Origin: Mycolicibacterium aurum
GTDB taxonomy: Bacteria > Actinomycetota > Actinomycetes > Mycobacteriales > Mycobacteriaceae
Assembly: GCF_900637195.1 (NCBI RefSeq)
Contig: NZ_LR134356.1
Span: forward strand, 1,488,001-1,552,000
Reading direction: 5' to 3'
Length of the DNA: 64,000 nucleotides
Each line of letters starts with the position of its first letter. Within the stretch, counting starts at the first letter, position 1. A program made the translations under genes and the position numbers. The notes under the pieces were generated by a model that ran no database searches, had not been told where the DNA came from, and saw only the letters and a program-made list of their open reading frames with translations. This document shows, one piece after another, positions 9,672-17,919 of this stretch.

Positions 9672-10304
9672 GTGCTCATCGTGATCGAGGGAGTGGACGG
9701 CGCGGGGAAACGGACGCTGACCGAGGGGCTGCGCGCCGCGTTCGAGGCCGACGGTCGCTCCGTCGCGACACTGGCATTCCCCCGCTACGGGGTGTCGATT
9801 CCCGCGGACGTCGCCGCCGAAGCGCTGCACGGCAAGCACGGCGATCTCGCCGAATCGGTGTACGCGATGGCGATGTTGTTCGCGATGGACCGGGCCGGTG
9901 CGCGCGAGGAGATCGAGCACCTGACGGCGGCCCACTCCGTGGTCATCCTCGACCGCTACGTCGCGTCCAACGCCGCCTACAGCGCGGCACGTCTGCATCA
10001 GGGAGTCGACGGCGACGTCGTCGCCTGGGTGCGCGACCTCGAGTACGGGCGGCTCGGCCTGCCGGTCCCGAATTGGCAGGTGCTACTTGATGTTCCGACG
10101 GAACTGGCGGCCCAGCGCGCAGTGAACCGGGCGGCTGAGGAGGTCGACCGCGCCCGGGACGCCTACGAGCGCGACGACGGCCTGCAGCGCCGCACCAGTG
10201 CCGTCTACGCGGCGCTCGCCGCGGCGCAGTGGGGCGGGCCGTGGGCGGTCGTGCCACCCGACGTCGATCCGGCCGAACTCGCGGGCCGACTGGGGCAGTC
10301 TTGA
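9672..10304 (+). CDS. tmk: Thymidylate kinase
   Basis: Phosphorylates dTMP to dTDP in the cytosol, an essential step to dTTP. The 210-residue protein begins MLIVIEGVDGAGK, which contains the P-loop. It continues with the DRY motif region (VVILDRYVASNAAYSAAR), where Asp-Arg-Tyr and the following Ser/Asn contact substrate. Length agrees with mycobacterial Tmk (214 in M. tuberculosis). The GTG start is supported by the -10 hexamer 6 nt upstream. Matches Rv3247c by order, although an esterase and a lipoprotein gene are inserted between sahH and tmk here. Confidence 0.96.
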   Translation: MLIVIEGVDGAGKRTLTEGLRAAFEADGRSVATLAFPRYGVSIPADVAAEALHGKHGDLAESVYAMAMLFAMDRAGAREEIEHLTAAHSVVILDRYVASNAAYSAARLHQGVDGDVVAWVRDLEYGRLGLPVPNWQVLLDVPTELAAQRAVNRAAEEVDRARDAYERDDGLQRRTSAVYAALAAAQWGGPWAVVPPDVDPAELAGRLGQS

Positions 10305-10396
10305 CCATCGCGTAAACAGCGCGAACTCCCGCGGAAGCGATTACGCTCCGCCTTGGGGTAGTCGCCACGGCGGCAGGTCACTTCAAGGGGGAATTG

Positions 10397-11068
10397 ATGC
10401 TGGTTCCGACGCGTAAGCAGATGGCCGCCACGACGACGCTGGACGAGGTGCTCCTCCGCGTCAGGGCGGCGAACGAGCGGTTCGATCAAGGCAGGCACGC
10501 CGAAGCGAGAACGCTGGCCTGCCATATCGGCGCGCTGGTCCATCACACGGATCCGGCCACCGCGGTGATCGAGCGCCTCGCTCTGCCCGACGCGCTCACC
10601 TGGGTCGACACCGCCGGTGTGCCCAACCCGAAGGTCGCCTGCCCGACAGCCGGCCTGACCCTGATGAAGATCCGCGGCCGGCATCACGGCGCCGAGACCT
10701 ACGTGCCCAAACTGGCCATGTATCCGCCCGCCCCGATCCGCACCCGCGCCGGCGAGCAGATCTACAGCGGCTCACGGATCCCGTTCGAGCACTGGTGGAC
10801 GAACCCGGTGATCCGGGACACCGACGGAGCGCAGTTTTCGCGACAGCAGTTGATCCTCGCGCTGGGCGACGTCGACGATCGCGAGGCGCAGGCCGCCCGC
10901 CGAGCGCTCACAGGCAGCGCGTCGCTGGGCTGGGTGATGTCCGAGACCGCAGACGGCCCGTCGACGCCGCTGTGCGCAAGCCCCGTCATCGCCAGCGTGC
11001 GCCAGATCGGATATGAAGTGTTGCAATCCATTTCAGAACAGCGCGACCTTCTTCAGCCCGCCTGCTAG
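10397..11068 (+). CDS. Hypothetical protein
   Basis: A 223-residue soluble protein with no signal peptide and no motif I recognise. The N-terminal half is helical (a TLDEVLLRVRAANERFDQG pattern). The centre has a Pro/Tyr-rich segment (YVPKLAMYPPAPIRTR) and the C-terminus is helical again. ATG 10397 is preferred because AAGGGGGA at 10385-10392 lies at the right distance; TTG 10394 would add one residue. It stands between tmk and mtrA, genes that are adjacent in M. tuberculosis (from memory), so it is an insertion or a lineage-specific gene. Confidence 0.7.
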   Translation: MLVPTRKQMAATTTLDEVLLRVRAANERFDQGRHAEARTLACHIGALVHHTDPATAVIERLALPDALTWVDTAGVPNPKVACPTAGLTLMKIRGRHHGAETYVPKLAMYPPAPIRTRAGEQIYSGSRIPFEHWWTNPVIRDTDGAQFSRQQLILALGDVDDREAQAARRALTGSASLGWVMSETADGPSTPLCASPVIASVRQIGYEVLQSISEQRDLLQPAC

Positions 11069-11072
11069 ACAA

Positions 11073-11102
11073 GAGTGCGCCGGCCAAGGGCCGGCAGCGC
11101 TC
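11073..11102. terminator. Hairpin after the hypothetical gene
   Basis: GCCGGCC (11079-11085) pairs with GGCCGGC (11089-11095) around a 3-nt loop. The stem extends outward with partly paired AGAGTGC and GCGCTCT, followed by AAAT. It sits directly after the stop at 11068 and ahead of mtrA, so it may separate the two transcripts. Confidence 0.5.
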
Positions 11103-11353
11103 TAAATCGATCTGGAGTTCTGCCGGAGGCGTTCGTGCCGACGCGGTCGCAGGCGCGAGTGCTGCAGCGTTCCTCAGCGAGTGCTGCAGAAGTCCGACGG
11201 AGAGCTCGCCTCGATCGGGGCCCATCGGCGTCGACGACAGCGCGCTCGGCGGGCGCAGATGGCCGCCCCGATGAGGCAAAGCGGGGCCAACTCTGCTAAA
11301 GACTGCAAATCGCCCAGCGTGGTAGCGGAGTTTTATCGCTATCTGGTGACACC

Positions 11354-12040
11354 ATGGACACCATGAGGCAAAGGATCCTGGTAGTCGACGACGACCCTTC
11401 GCTCGCCGAGATGCTGACCATCGTGCTGCGGGGCGAGGGTTTCGACACCGCAGTCATCGGTGACGGCACCCAGGCGCTGACCGCGGTGCGTGAGCTGCGG
11501 CCCGACCTGGTGCTGCTGGACCTGATGCTGCCCGGCATGAACGGCATCGACGTATGCCGCGTACTGCGGGCGGACTCCGGCGTGCCGATCGTCATGCTCA
11601 CCGCCAAGACCGACACCGTGGACGTGGTGCTCGGCCTGGAGTCGGGCGCCGACGACTACGTGATGAAGCCGTTCAAGCCCAAGGAGCTGGTGGCCCGCGT
11701 GCGCGCCCGGCTGCGGCGCAACGAGGACGAGCCCGCCGAACTGCTGTCCATCGCCGACGTCGACATCGACGTCCCCGCCCATAAAGTCACCCGGCAGGGC
11801 GAGCAGATTTCGCTGACACCGCTGGAGTTCGACCTGCTGGTGGCGCTGGCACGCAAACCGCGCCAGGTGTTTACTCGTGATGTGCTGCTCGAACAGGTGT
11901 GGGGTTACCGCCATCCCGCCGACACCCGTTTGGTGAACGTCCATGTCCAGCGTCTGCGGGCCAAGGTTGAGAAGGACCCGGAGAATCCGCAGGTGGTGCT
12001 GACCGTTCGAGGAGTGGGATACAAGGCCGGACCTCCGTGA
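11354..12040 (+). CDS. mtrA: Response regulator MtrA
   Basis: OmpR-type response regulator of the essential MtrAB system, which links cell division, peptidoglycan hydrolysis and dnaA expression in mycobacteria. The 228 residues contain a receiver domain with acidic triad D12-D13-D14, phospho-acceptor D56, T83 and K105. A winged-helix DNA-binding domain ends in [16 protein letters not shown] and the usual [11 protein letters not shown]. It is almost identical in layout to M. tuberculosis Rv3246c and the same length. The stop overlaps the mtrB start by 4 bp. About 285 bp upstream are gene-free, with a direct repeat of GCGAGTGCTGCAG (11155-11167, 11177-11189). Confidence 0.99.
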   Translation: MDTMRQRILVVDDDPSLAEMLTIVLRGEGFDTAVIGDGTQALTAVRELRPDLVLLDLMLPGMNGIDVCRVLRADSGVPIVMLTAKTDTVDVVLGLESGADDYVMKPFKPKELVARVRARLRRNEDEPAELLSIADVDIDVPAHKVTRQGEQISLTPLEFDLLVALARKPRQVFTRDVLLEQVWGYRHPADTRLVNVHVQRLRAKVEKDPENPQVVLTVRGVGYKAGPP

Positions 12041-13701
12041 TCTTCGGCTCGAGGCGGCGCATCCACCGCCGGTCAGCGCCGCTGGTCCGGGGATTGGGTG
12101 TGCTGGGTCGGGCGTTGAGTCTGGCGTGGCGACGCTCTCTGCAGCTGCGCGTGGTCACGTTGACACTGGGTCTGTCGCTGGTGGTCATCCTGGTTCTCGG
12201 GTTCGTGCTGACCAGCCAAATCACCGACCGCATTCTCGAAGTGAAGGTGGGCGCCGCCACCGAGGAGATCGAGCGCGCCCGCACCACCGTCAGCGGCATC
12301 GTCGGCGGCGAAGAGACCCGGTCGCTGGACAGCAGCCTGCAACTGGCCCGCAACACCCTGATCGACCGCAAGGCCGACGCCGGCGCGGGCCTGGCGGGGA
12401 CGTTCGACGCGGTGCTCGTCGTCCCCGGCGACGGACCCCGCGCGGCCACCGCGGCGGGACCGATCGACCAGGTGCCCGCCGCGCTGCGCGACTTCGTCAA
12501 GGCCGGGCAGGTCAGCTACCAGTACGCCACGGTGCACACCGAGAGCTTCTCCGGCCCGGCGCTGATCGTCGGCAGCCCGACCACGTCGTCGACGTCATCG
12601 GTGACCAGCCTTGAGCTGTACCTGATCTTCCCGTTGAACAACGAGGACTCCACGATCGCGTTGGTCCGGGGCACCATGGCCACCGGAGGCGTGGTGCTGC
12701 TGGGTCTGCTCGCCGCGATCGCGCTGCTGGTGGCCCGCCAGATCGTGTTGCCGGTCCGCTCGGCGTCGCGGATCGCCGAACGGTTCGCCGAGGGACACCT
12801 CAGTGAACGCATGCCGGTCCGCGGCGAGGACGACATGGCGCGGCTGGCGGTGTCGTTCAACGACATGGCCGAAAGCCTGCAGCGCCAGATCACCCAGCTG
12901 GAGGAATTTGGAAACCTGCAGCGCCGCTTCACCTCCGACGTCAGCCACGAGCTGCGGACCCCGCTGACCACTGTGCGGATGGCCGCCGATCTGATCCACG
13001 ATCACGCCGAGGACCTGGAACCGGCCCTGCGGCGCTCGACCGAACTGATGGTCAACGAACTGGACCGGTTCGAATCGCTGCTCAACGATCTGCTCGAGAT
13101 CTCGCGCCACGATGCCGGCGTCGCCGAACTGGCCGTCGAGGCGGTGGATCTGCGGTCCATCGTGCAGAAGGCGCTCGACAACGTCGGACACCTCACCGAG
13201 GATGCCGGCGTCGAGATGGACGTCGACCTGCCTGCCGAGGAGATCATCGCCGAGGTCGACCCGCGCCGCGCCGAACGGATCCTGCGCAACCTCATCGCCA
13301 ACGCCATCGACCACGCCGAACGCAAGCCGGTCCAGATCCGGATGGCCGCCGACGTCGACACCGTCGCCGTCACCGTCCGCGACTACGGGGTGGGCCTGCG
13401 TCCCGGCGAGGAGAAGCTGGTGTTCAGCCGTTTCTGGCGCGCCGACCCGTCCCGGGTGCGCCGCTCCGGCGGCACCGGTCTCGGACTCGCGATCAGCATC
13501 GAAGACGCGCGGCTGCACCAGGGCCGCCTCGAGGCGTGGGGCGAGCCCGGCAAGGGCGCCTGCTTCCGGCTGACGCTGCCGCTGGTGCGTGGCCACAAGG
13601 TGACCTCGAGCCCGCTGCCCGTCAAACCGATCGACATCTCGGGCGGCCCGTCCCAGCGTCGGCAGGTCCGGGACCGCGAACCGGCCGGGGAGAGCGTGTG
13701 A
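12037..13701 (+). CDS. mtrB: Sensor histidine kinase MtrB
   Basis: Membrane sensor kinase paired with MtrA. The 554-residue protein has a first membrane helix at about 38-60, an extracytoplasmic sensor region, a second helix at about 214-234 and a HAMP linker. The dimerisation/phospho-acceptor helix has His304 in [13 protein letters not shown], followed by an HATPase domain (N box [13 protein letters not shown] boxes DYGVGL and [10 protein letters not shown]). GTG 12037 overlaps the mtrA stop (GTGA). The last residues overlap the start of lpqB by 4 bp, so all three are translationally coupled. Confidence 0.98.
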   Translation: MIFGSRRRIHRRSAPLVRGLGVLGRALSLAWRRSLQLRVVTLTLGLSLVVILVLGFVLTSQITDRILEVKVGAATEEIERARTTVSGIVGGEETRSLDSSLQLARNTLIDRKADAGAGLAGTFDAVLVVPGDGPRAATAAGPIDQVPAALRDFVKAGQVSYQYATVHTESFSGPALIVGSPTTSSTSSVTSLELYLIFPLNNEDSTIALVRGTMATGGVVLLGLLAAIALLVARQIVLPVRSASRIAERFAEGHLSERMPVRGEDDMARLAVSFNDMAESLQRQITQLEEFGNLQRRFTSDVSHELRTPLTTVRMAADLIHDHAEDLEPALRRSTELMVNELDRFESLLNDLLEISRHDAGVAELAVEAVDLRSIVQKALDNVGHLTEDAGVEMDVDLPAEEIIAEVDPRRAERILRNLIANAIDHAERKPVQIRMAADVDTVAVTVRDYGVGLRPGEEKLVFSRFWRADPSRVRRSGGTGLGLAISIEDARLHQGRLEAWGEPGKGACFRLTLPLVRGHKVTSSPLPVKPIDISGGPSQRRQVRDREPAGESV

Positions 13702-15455
13702 CGCGCCCGCTGGCCGCGCTGCTGTCGGTGCTCGTGCTGATGCTGGCTGGATGCGCCGGGGTGCCCAGCTCGTCGTCGCCGCAGGCGATCGGCACCGTCG
13801 ACCGGCCCGCGCCACCGAGCCTGCCCAAGCCCACCGCAGGCATGGACCCCGACGTCCTCCTGCGGGAATTCCTCAAGGCCACAGCCGATCCCGCAAACCG
13901 CCACCTGGCCGCGCGTCAGTTCCTCACCGAGTCCGCGTCCAGCACGTGGGACGACGCGGGCAGCGCCCTGCTGATCGACAACGTGGTGTTCGTCGAAACC
14001 CGCTCGACCGAACGGGTTTCGGTGACCATGCGCGCCGACATCCTGGGCTCACTGTCGGATATGGGTGTCTTCGAGACGGGGGCGGGCGCGTTGCCCGATC
14101 CCGGGCCGATCGAGTTGATCAAGACCCCGGGTGGATGGCGCATCGACAGCCTGCCCAATGGAGTCTTCCTGGACTGGCAGCAGTTTCAGTCCACCTACAA
14201 GCGGCACACCCTCTATTTCGCGGATCCCACCGGCAAGACCGTGGTACCCGACCCGCGCTACCTCGCGGTGTCCGAGCCGGACCAGCTGGCCACCGAACTG
14301 GTGAGCAAGCTGATCGCCGGCCCGCGCCCCGAAATGGAGAACACGGTGCGCAACCTGCTGGGCCCGCCGCTGCGCCTGCGCGGCCCGGTGACGCGTGCCG
14401 ACGGCGGCAAGACCGGCATCGGTCGGGGTTACGGCGGCGCCCGGATCGACCTGGAGAACCTGTCGACGACCGACCCGCACAGCCGGCAGCTGCTTGCGGC
14501 GCAACTCATCTGGACGCTGTCGCGATCCGGGATCAACGGCCCGTACGTCATCAACGCCGACGGCGCCGCGCTCGATGATCGGTTCGCCGATGGGTGGGAC
14601 ACCGGCGCTGTCGCCGCGACCGACCCCGGTGCCGCCGACGGTGCGGCGGCGGGACTTCACGCACTCGTCGGCGGGTCGCTGGTGCGGCTCGACGGTCAGC
14701 GAGCACCGAAGGTCGCGGGTCCGTTCGGGCGGATGCCGGGGCAGACCGCGGCGTCGCTGTCGCGCACCGGCCAGGAGGTCGCCTCGATCGTCACGCTGCG
14801 CCCCGGGGCGCCCGACATGGCGTCGTCGCTGTGGGTGGGCCCGTTGGGCGGCGAGGCGTCCCAGGCGATGGACGGCCGCAGCCTGAGCAGACCCAGTTGG
14901 TCACTGGACGAAGCCATCTGGGTGGTCGTCGACGGCAACAACGTCGTCCGCGTGATCCAGGACGCCTCCGGCCTGCCGGCCCGCATCCCCGTCGACGCCA
15001 CCGCGGTGCTGACCCGCTTCCCCGGTGGCATCGCCGACCTCCAGCTGTCGCGCGACGGCACCAGGGCGGCGATGGTGATCGACGGCAAGATCATCCTGGC
15101 CGGGGTCGAGCAGACGCCCGGCGGCGGATACGCGCTGACCTATCCGCGCCGGCTGGGCTACGGGCTGGGAGAGACGGTGGTGTCACTGTCGTGGCGCACC
15201 GGCGACGACATCGTCGTCACCCGCACCGACCCGCAGCATCCGGTGTCCTACGTCAACCTCGACGGGGTGAACTCCGACGGACCCAGCCGCAACCTGCTGA
15301 TGCCCGTGCAGACGGTGGCCGCCAACCCGTCGACGGTGTACGTCGCCGACGGCCGCGGTGTGCTCCAGCTGTCCGGCTCGGCGGCCGAGAACCCGGGATG
15401 GGTCGAGGTGCGTCCGCTGATGGCGGCGGGCGCCGTGCCGGTGTTACCGGGCTGA
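13698..15455 (+). CDS. lpqB: Lipoprotein LpqB (MtrAB accessory protein)
   Basis: Lipid-anchored extracytoplasmic protein that interacts with the sensor domain of MtrB and modulates MtrA phosphorylation. GTG 13698 starts a signal peptide with lipobox LAGC (cysteine about residue 19). The 585-residue protein then has a GerMN-type domain and a C-terminal region with repeated beta-strand patterns resembling a propeller. Length agrees with M. tuberculosis LpqB (583). The frame is open further upstream inside mtrB, but the lipobox fixes this start. Confidence 0.96.
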   Translation: MTRPLAALLSVLVLMLAGCAGVPSSSSPQAIGTVDRPAPPSLPKPTAGMDPDVLLREFLKATADPANRHLAARQFLTESASSTWDDAGSALLIDNVVFVETRSTERVSVTMRADILGSLSDMGVFETGAGALPDPGPIELIKTPGGWRIDSLPNGVFLDWQQFQSTYKRHTLYFADPTGKTVVPDPRYLAVSEPDQLATELVSKLIAGPRPEMENTVRNLLGPPLRLRGPVTRADGGKTGIGRGYGGARIDLENLSTTDPHSRQLLAAQLIWTLSRSGINGPYVINADGAALDDRFADGWDTGAVAATDPGAADGAAAGLHALVGGSLVRLDGQRAPKVAGPFGRMPGQTAASLSRTGQEVASIVTLRPGAPDMASSLWVGPLGGEASQAMDGRSLSRPSWSLDEAIWVVVDGNNVVRVIQDASGLPARIPVDATAVLTRFPGGIADLQLSRDGTRAAMVIDGKIILAGVEQTPGGGYALTYPRRLGYGLGETVVSLSWRTGDDIVVTRTDPQHPVSYVNLDGVNSDGPSRNLLMPVQTVAANPSTVYVADGRGVLQLSGSAAENPGWVEVRPLMAAGAVPVLPG

Positions 15456-15512
15456 CGCCAAACGTGTTGCCAGAACAGCCCTCTGGCAGCGAGCCGACAG
15501 AAGGGTAGTGCG

Positions 15513-15965
15513 ATGTCGATTGAGGTTCCACGAAAGACAGTGCTCGCGGGAGCCGGAGTCGGCCTGGTGGCCGTCGCGGTGGCCGCCTGTTCGAGTGGTT
15601 CAGATTCGGGGTCGTCCGGGTCTTCTGGGTCTTCCGAGTCTTCTGGGTCCTCAGGGTCTGCGGAGTCGTCGGTATCGTCGGCGCCGGGCAAGGCGCTCGC
15701 GCCCACGGCCGATGTACCCGTCGGGTCGGGGGTCATCGTCGGCGAGGTGGTGGTGACACAGCCGGAGGCTGGTGACTTCAAGGGATTCTCCGCGGTGTGC
15801 ACGCACACCGGGTGCCTGCTCAACGAGATCGCCGACGGGACCATCAACTGCCCGTGCCACGGCAGCAAGTTCAGCCTCGACGGCGCGGTGGTCAACGGCC
15901 CGGCGACCAAGCCGCTGGAAACCGTCGCGATTCGGGTGCAAGGGGACTCGATCGTCGCGGAGTAG
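15513..15965 (+). CDS. Rieske [2Fe-2S] lipoprotein
   Basis: A 150-residue exported Rieske protein. Cluster ligands are C96-T-H98 and C113-P-C115-H116; C101 and C115 can form the disulfide typical of high-potential Rieske proteins. The N-terminus [11 protein letters not shown] with lipobox VAAC26 looks like a Tat-type lipoprotein signal with RK instead of RR (inference). Between lipobox and domain lies a Ser/Gly tract (27-58) built from an imperfect TCN/GGN DNA repeat, a flexible tether. AAGGG sits upstream of the ATG. It probably shuttles electrons at the membrane face, partner unknown. It stands between lpqB and the comF-like gene. Confidence 0.9.
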   Translation: MSIEVPRKTVLAGAGVGLVAVAVAACSSGSDSGSSGSSGSSESSGSSGSAESSVSSAPGKALAPTADVPVGSGVIVGEVVVTQPEAGDFKGFSAVCTHTGCLLNEIADGTINCPCHGSKFSLDGAVVNGPATKPLETVAIRVQGDSIVAE

Positions 15966-16115
15966 GGGCTCGCTTGTTGCGGCTTGCCCGAAGTTCCCCG
16001 CGAGAGTGAAGCCACGGCTGTGACTGGCGGGCGAATCGCGGCCAGGAATGATATTTCGCGGCAGGTGGCGGGGCAGGGGAGCGCGGTTGTCGGTCGCTAA
16101 CGGCACGCTGAGACC

Positions 16116-16745
16116 GTGCTCGACCTCATTCTTCCCGTGCAGTGCGGTGGCTGCGGTGCCGCCGCCACCGCCTGGTGCGCAACCTGCCAGAACGAGCTGA
16201 GCGTCAAGGACGACGAGCCGCACCTGGTGACCCCGCGACTCGACCCGGGCGTGCCCGTCCTGTCCCTCGGCCGCTACGCCGGCGCGCGCCGCAAGGCGAT
16301 CGTCGCGCTGAAGGAGCACGGCCGCGCTGACCTGCGGCACCCTCTCGCCGGCGCGCTCGGTGACGCCGTCGACAAGCTGCTGATCTGGGGCGTCCTGGCC
16401 GCTCCGCTGGCCCTCGTCCCGGCACCCACCCGACGCTCCGCCGCGCGCCGCCGTGGCGGTGACCCCGTCACCCAGATCGCCCAAGGAGCTGCCGCCGCCC
16501 GTCCGGATGTCTCGGTCGCGCCCGCCCTGCGCTTCAAAGCCTTCACCCGTGATTCGGTCGGGCTGTCCAGCGCGGGCCGACAGCGCAACGTCGCCGGCCG
16601 GGTCCTGCTGCGCGGGGGAGTCGCCGGACCGGCCGTGGTCGTGGACGACGTGGTGACCACCGGCGCCACCGTCACCGAATCCGTCCGCGTCCTGCAAACC
16701 GCAGGCGTCGACGTCGTTGCTGTGCTCGCGCTGGCCCACGCATGA
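16116..16745 (+). CDS. ComF-family phosphoribosyltransferase
   Basis: A 209-residue protein with the two-part ComF layout. An N-terminal zinc-ribbon-like cysteine cluster (CGGCGAAATAWCATC) is followed by a type I phosphoribosyltransferase domain with the PRPP-binding loop VVVDDVVTTGAT. ComF proteins are needed for DNA uptake in competent bacteria; in mycobacteria the role is not settled. Orthologous by order to Rv3242c. The GTG start gives LDLILPVQCGGCG, the usual family beginning. Confidence 0.9.
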   Translation: MLDLILPVQCGGCGAAATAWCATCQNELSVKDDEPHLVTPRLDPGVPVLSLGRYAGARRKAIVALKEHGRADLRHPLAGALGDAVDKLLIWGVLAAPLALVPAPTRRSAARRRGGDPVTQIAQGAAAARPDVSVAPALRFKAFTRDSVGLSSAGRQRNVAGRVLLRGGVAGPAVVVDDVVTTGATVTESVRVLQTAGVDVVAVLALAHA

Positions 16746-16835
16746 CCCGTCAGGGGCTATTACTGCCACATCAAACGGACATGAAGAACTGAAAACAGGT
16801 CGGCTGAATTAGTGGCACTGCAGGTGAACAGCGAC

Positions 16836-16841
16836 TACCGT
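16836..16841 (+). promoter_or_regulatory. Candidate -10 of a long hpf leader
   Basis: TACCGT is a good TANNNT hexamer in the 292-bp gap before hpf. Use of it would give a 5' leader of about 190 nt. The leader carries an AGGAGGTGA string (16913-16921) that no well-spaced start codon uses. Confidence 0.3.
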
Positions 16842-17037
16842 CGGCACCAACCAACCGTGAACATCTCACGGCGGCGCTCAAGACGCGAGTGAGCCGGTAT
16901 CGCGACAGCGATAGGAGGTGAGTAGTCGACACCTTGCACCGGCGAGTGGCGCGACCATGACTGCCCCGTCGGCGCGATTTCTTATCAGCCGGGCACGCAT
17001 CGTCGTGCTAACGCGAAAGAGAATCGAGTTGCCAAGT

Positions 17038-17715
17038 ATGTCAAGTAATTCCGTGGATTCCGACAGCACGATGGTGATGGACGACGACACCGCAGTGTCC
17101 GACGCGCTCAACGCCGAGGTGGTGGTCAAAGGTCGCAACGTCGAAGTGCCCGATCACTTCCGCCTCTACGTCGCCGAGAAGCTGGCACGCCTGGAGCGAT
17201 TCGACCGCACCATCTACCTCTTCGACGTCGAACTCGATCACGAGAAGAACCGGCGTCAACGCAAGAACTGCCAGCATGTCGAGATCACGGCGAAAGGCCG
17301 CGGCCCCGTCGTCCGAGGGGAAGCCTGCGCCGACAGCTTCTACGCCGCGTTCGAGTCGGCCGTCGGCAAACTCGAAGCCCGGCTGCGCAAGAGCAAGGAC
17401 CGCCGCAAGATCCATTACGGCGACAAGACCCCCGTATCGCTGCACGAGGCGACGGCGCTGGACCGCCTCGACGCCGCGTTCGCGCGAACGGAGATCGGCG
17501 CGGCCCCCACCGAGGTGGCCGTCGACGACCATGAGCCCGGTCGCATCGTGCGCACCAAGGAGCACCCCGCCACCCCGATGACCGTCGACGATGCGCTCTA
17601 CGAGATGGAGCTCGTCGGCCACGATTTCTTCCTCTTCCATGACAAGGAAAGCGACCGGCCGTGCGTGGTGTACCGGCGGCACGCCTACGACTACGGCCTG
17701 ATCAAGCTGGCCTGA
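17038..17715 (+). CDS. hpf: Ribosome hibernation-promoting factor, long form
   Basis: Binds the small ribosomal subunit at the decoding centre in stationary or stressed cells and silences or dimerises ribosomes. The 225-residue protein has the N-terminal S30AE domain (NAEVVVKGRNVEVPDHFRLY onward, with the basic KNRRQRKNCQHVEI strand). A long linker leads to the C-terminal dimerisation domain (TPMTVDDALYEMELVGHDFF). ATG 17038 is preferred; TTG 17029 and ATG 16957 are in frame upstream. Orthologous by order to Rv3241c. The stop lies inside a triple 14-bp repeat, followed by a strong terminator. Confidence 0.94.
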   Translation: MSSNSVDSDSTMVMDDDTAVSDALNAEVVVKGRNVEVPDHFRLYVAEKLARLERFDRTIYLFDVELDHEKNRRQRKNCQHVEITAKGRGPVVRGEACADSFYAAFESAVGKLEARLRKSKDRRKIHYGDKTPVSLHEATALDRLDAAFARTEIGAAPTEVAVDDHEPGRIVRTKEHPATPMTVDDALYEMELVGHDFFLFHDKESDRPCVVYRRHAYDYGLIKLA

Positions 17716-17736
17716 TCAAGCCGGCCTGATCAAGGC
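17695..17736. repeat. Triple 14-bp tandem repeat across the hpf stop
   Basis: GGCCTGATCAAGCT, GGCCTGATCAAGCC and GGCCTGATCAAGGC lie head to tail at 17695-17708, 17709-17722 and 17723-17736. The first copy codes for the final GLIKL region. The hpf stop TGA is in the second copy. Confidence 0.9.
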
Positions 17737-17757
17737 TCGGTTGAGACCTCGCTGCTG

Positions 17758-17806
17758 AGAATCCCCCGGGAGCCGCCCCCGCTGCTTCCGGGGGATTCTT
17801 CTTTTC
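17758..17806 (+). terminator. Rho-independent terminator after hpf
   Basis: AGAATCCCCCGG (17758-17769) pairs with CCGGGGGATTCT (17788-17799), a 12-bp stem with a GC-rich loop, followed by TCTTTTC. It lies about 40 bp after the hpf stop and insulates secA, which starts at 17920. Confidence 0.9.
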
Positions 17807-17919
17807 AACCGGCACGGCCGAGACGCCTAACCAGCGATTTCGCCGCGTCGCCTACGATGGTCTGCGTCTGTCGCGATGCCGCATCCGACAAGAGCAGACG
17901 AAGAAAAAGGGTAAACAGC

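Noticed and set aside
16934..16960. Eight-codon leader peptide (TTG start, Arg-rich) before hpf
   Set aside because: The ribosome-binding site is 15 nt away, too far, and TTG plus such a short frame is easily chance.
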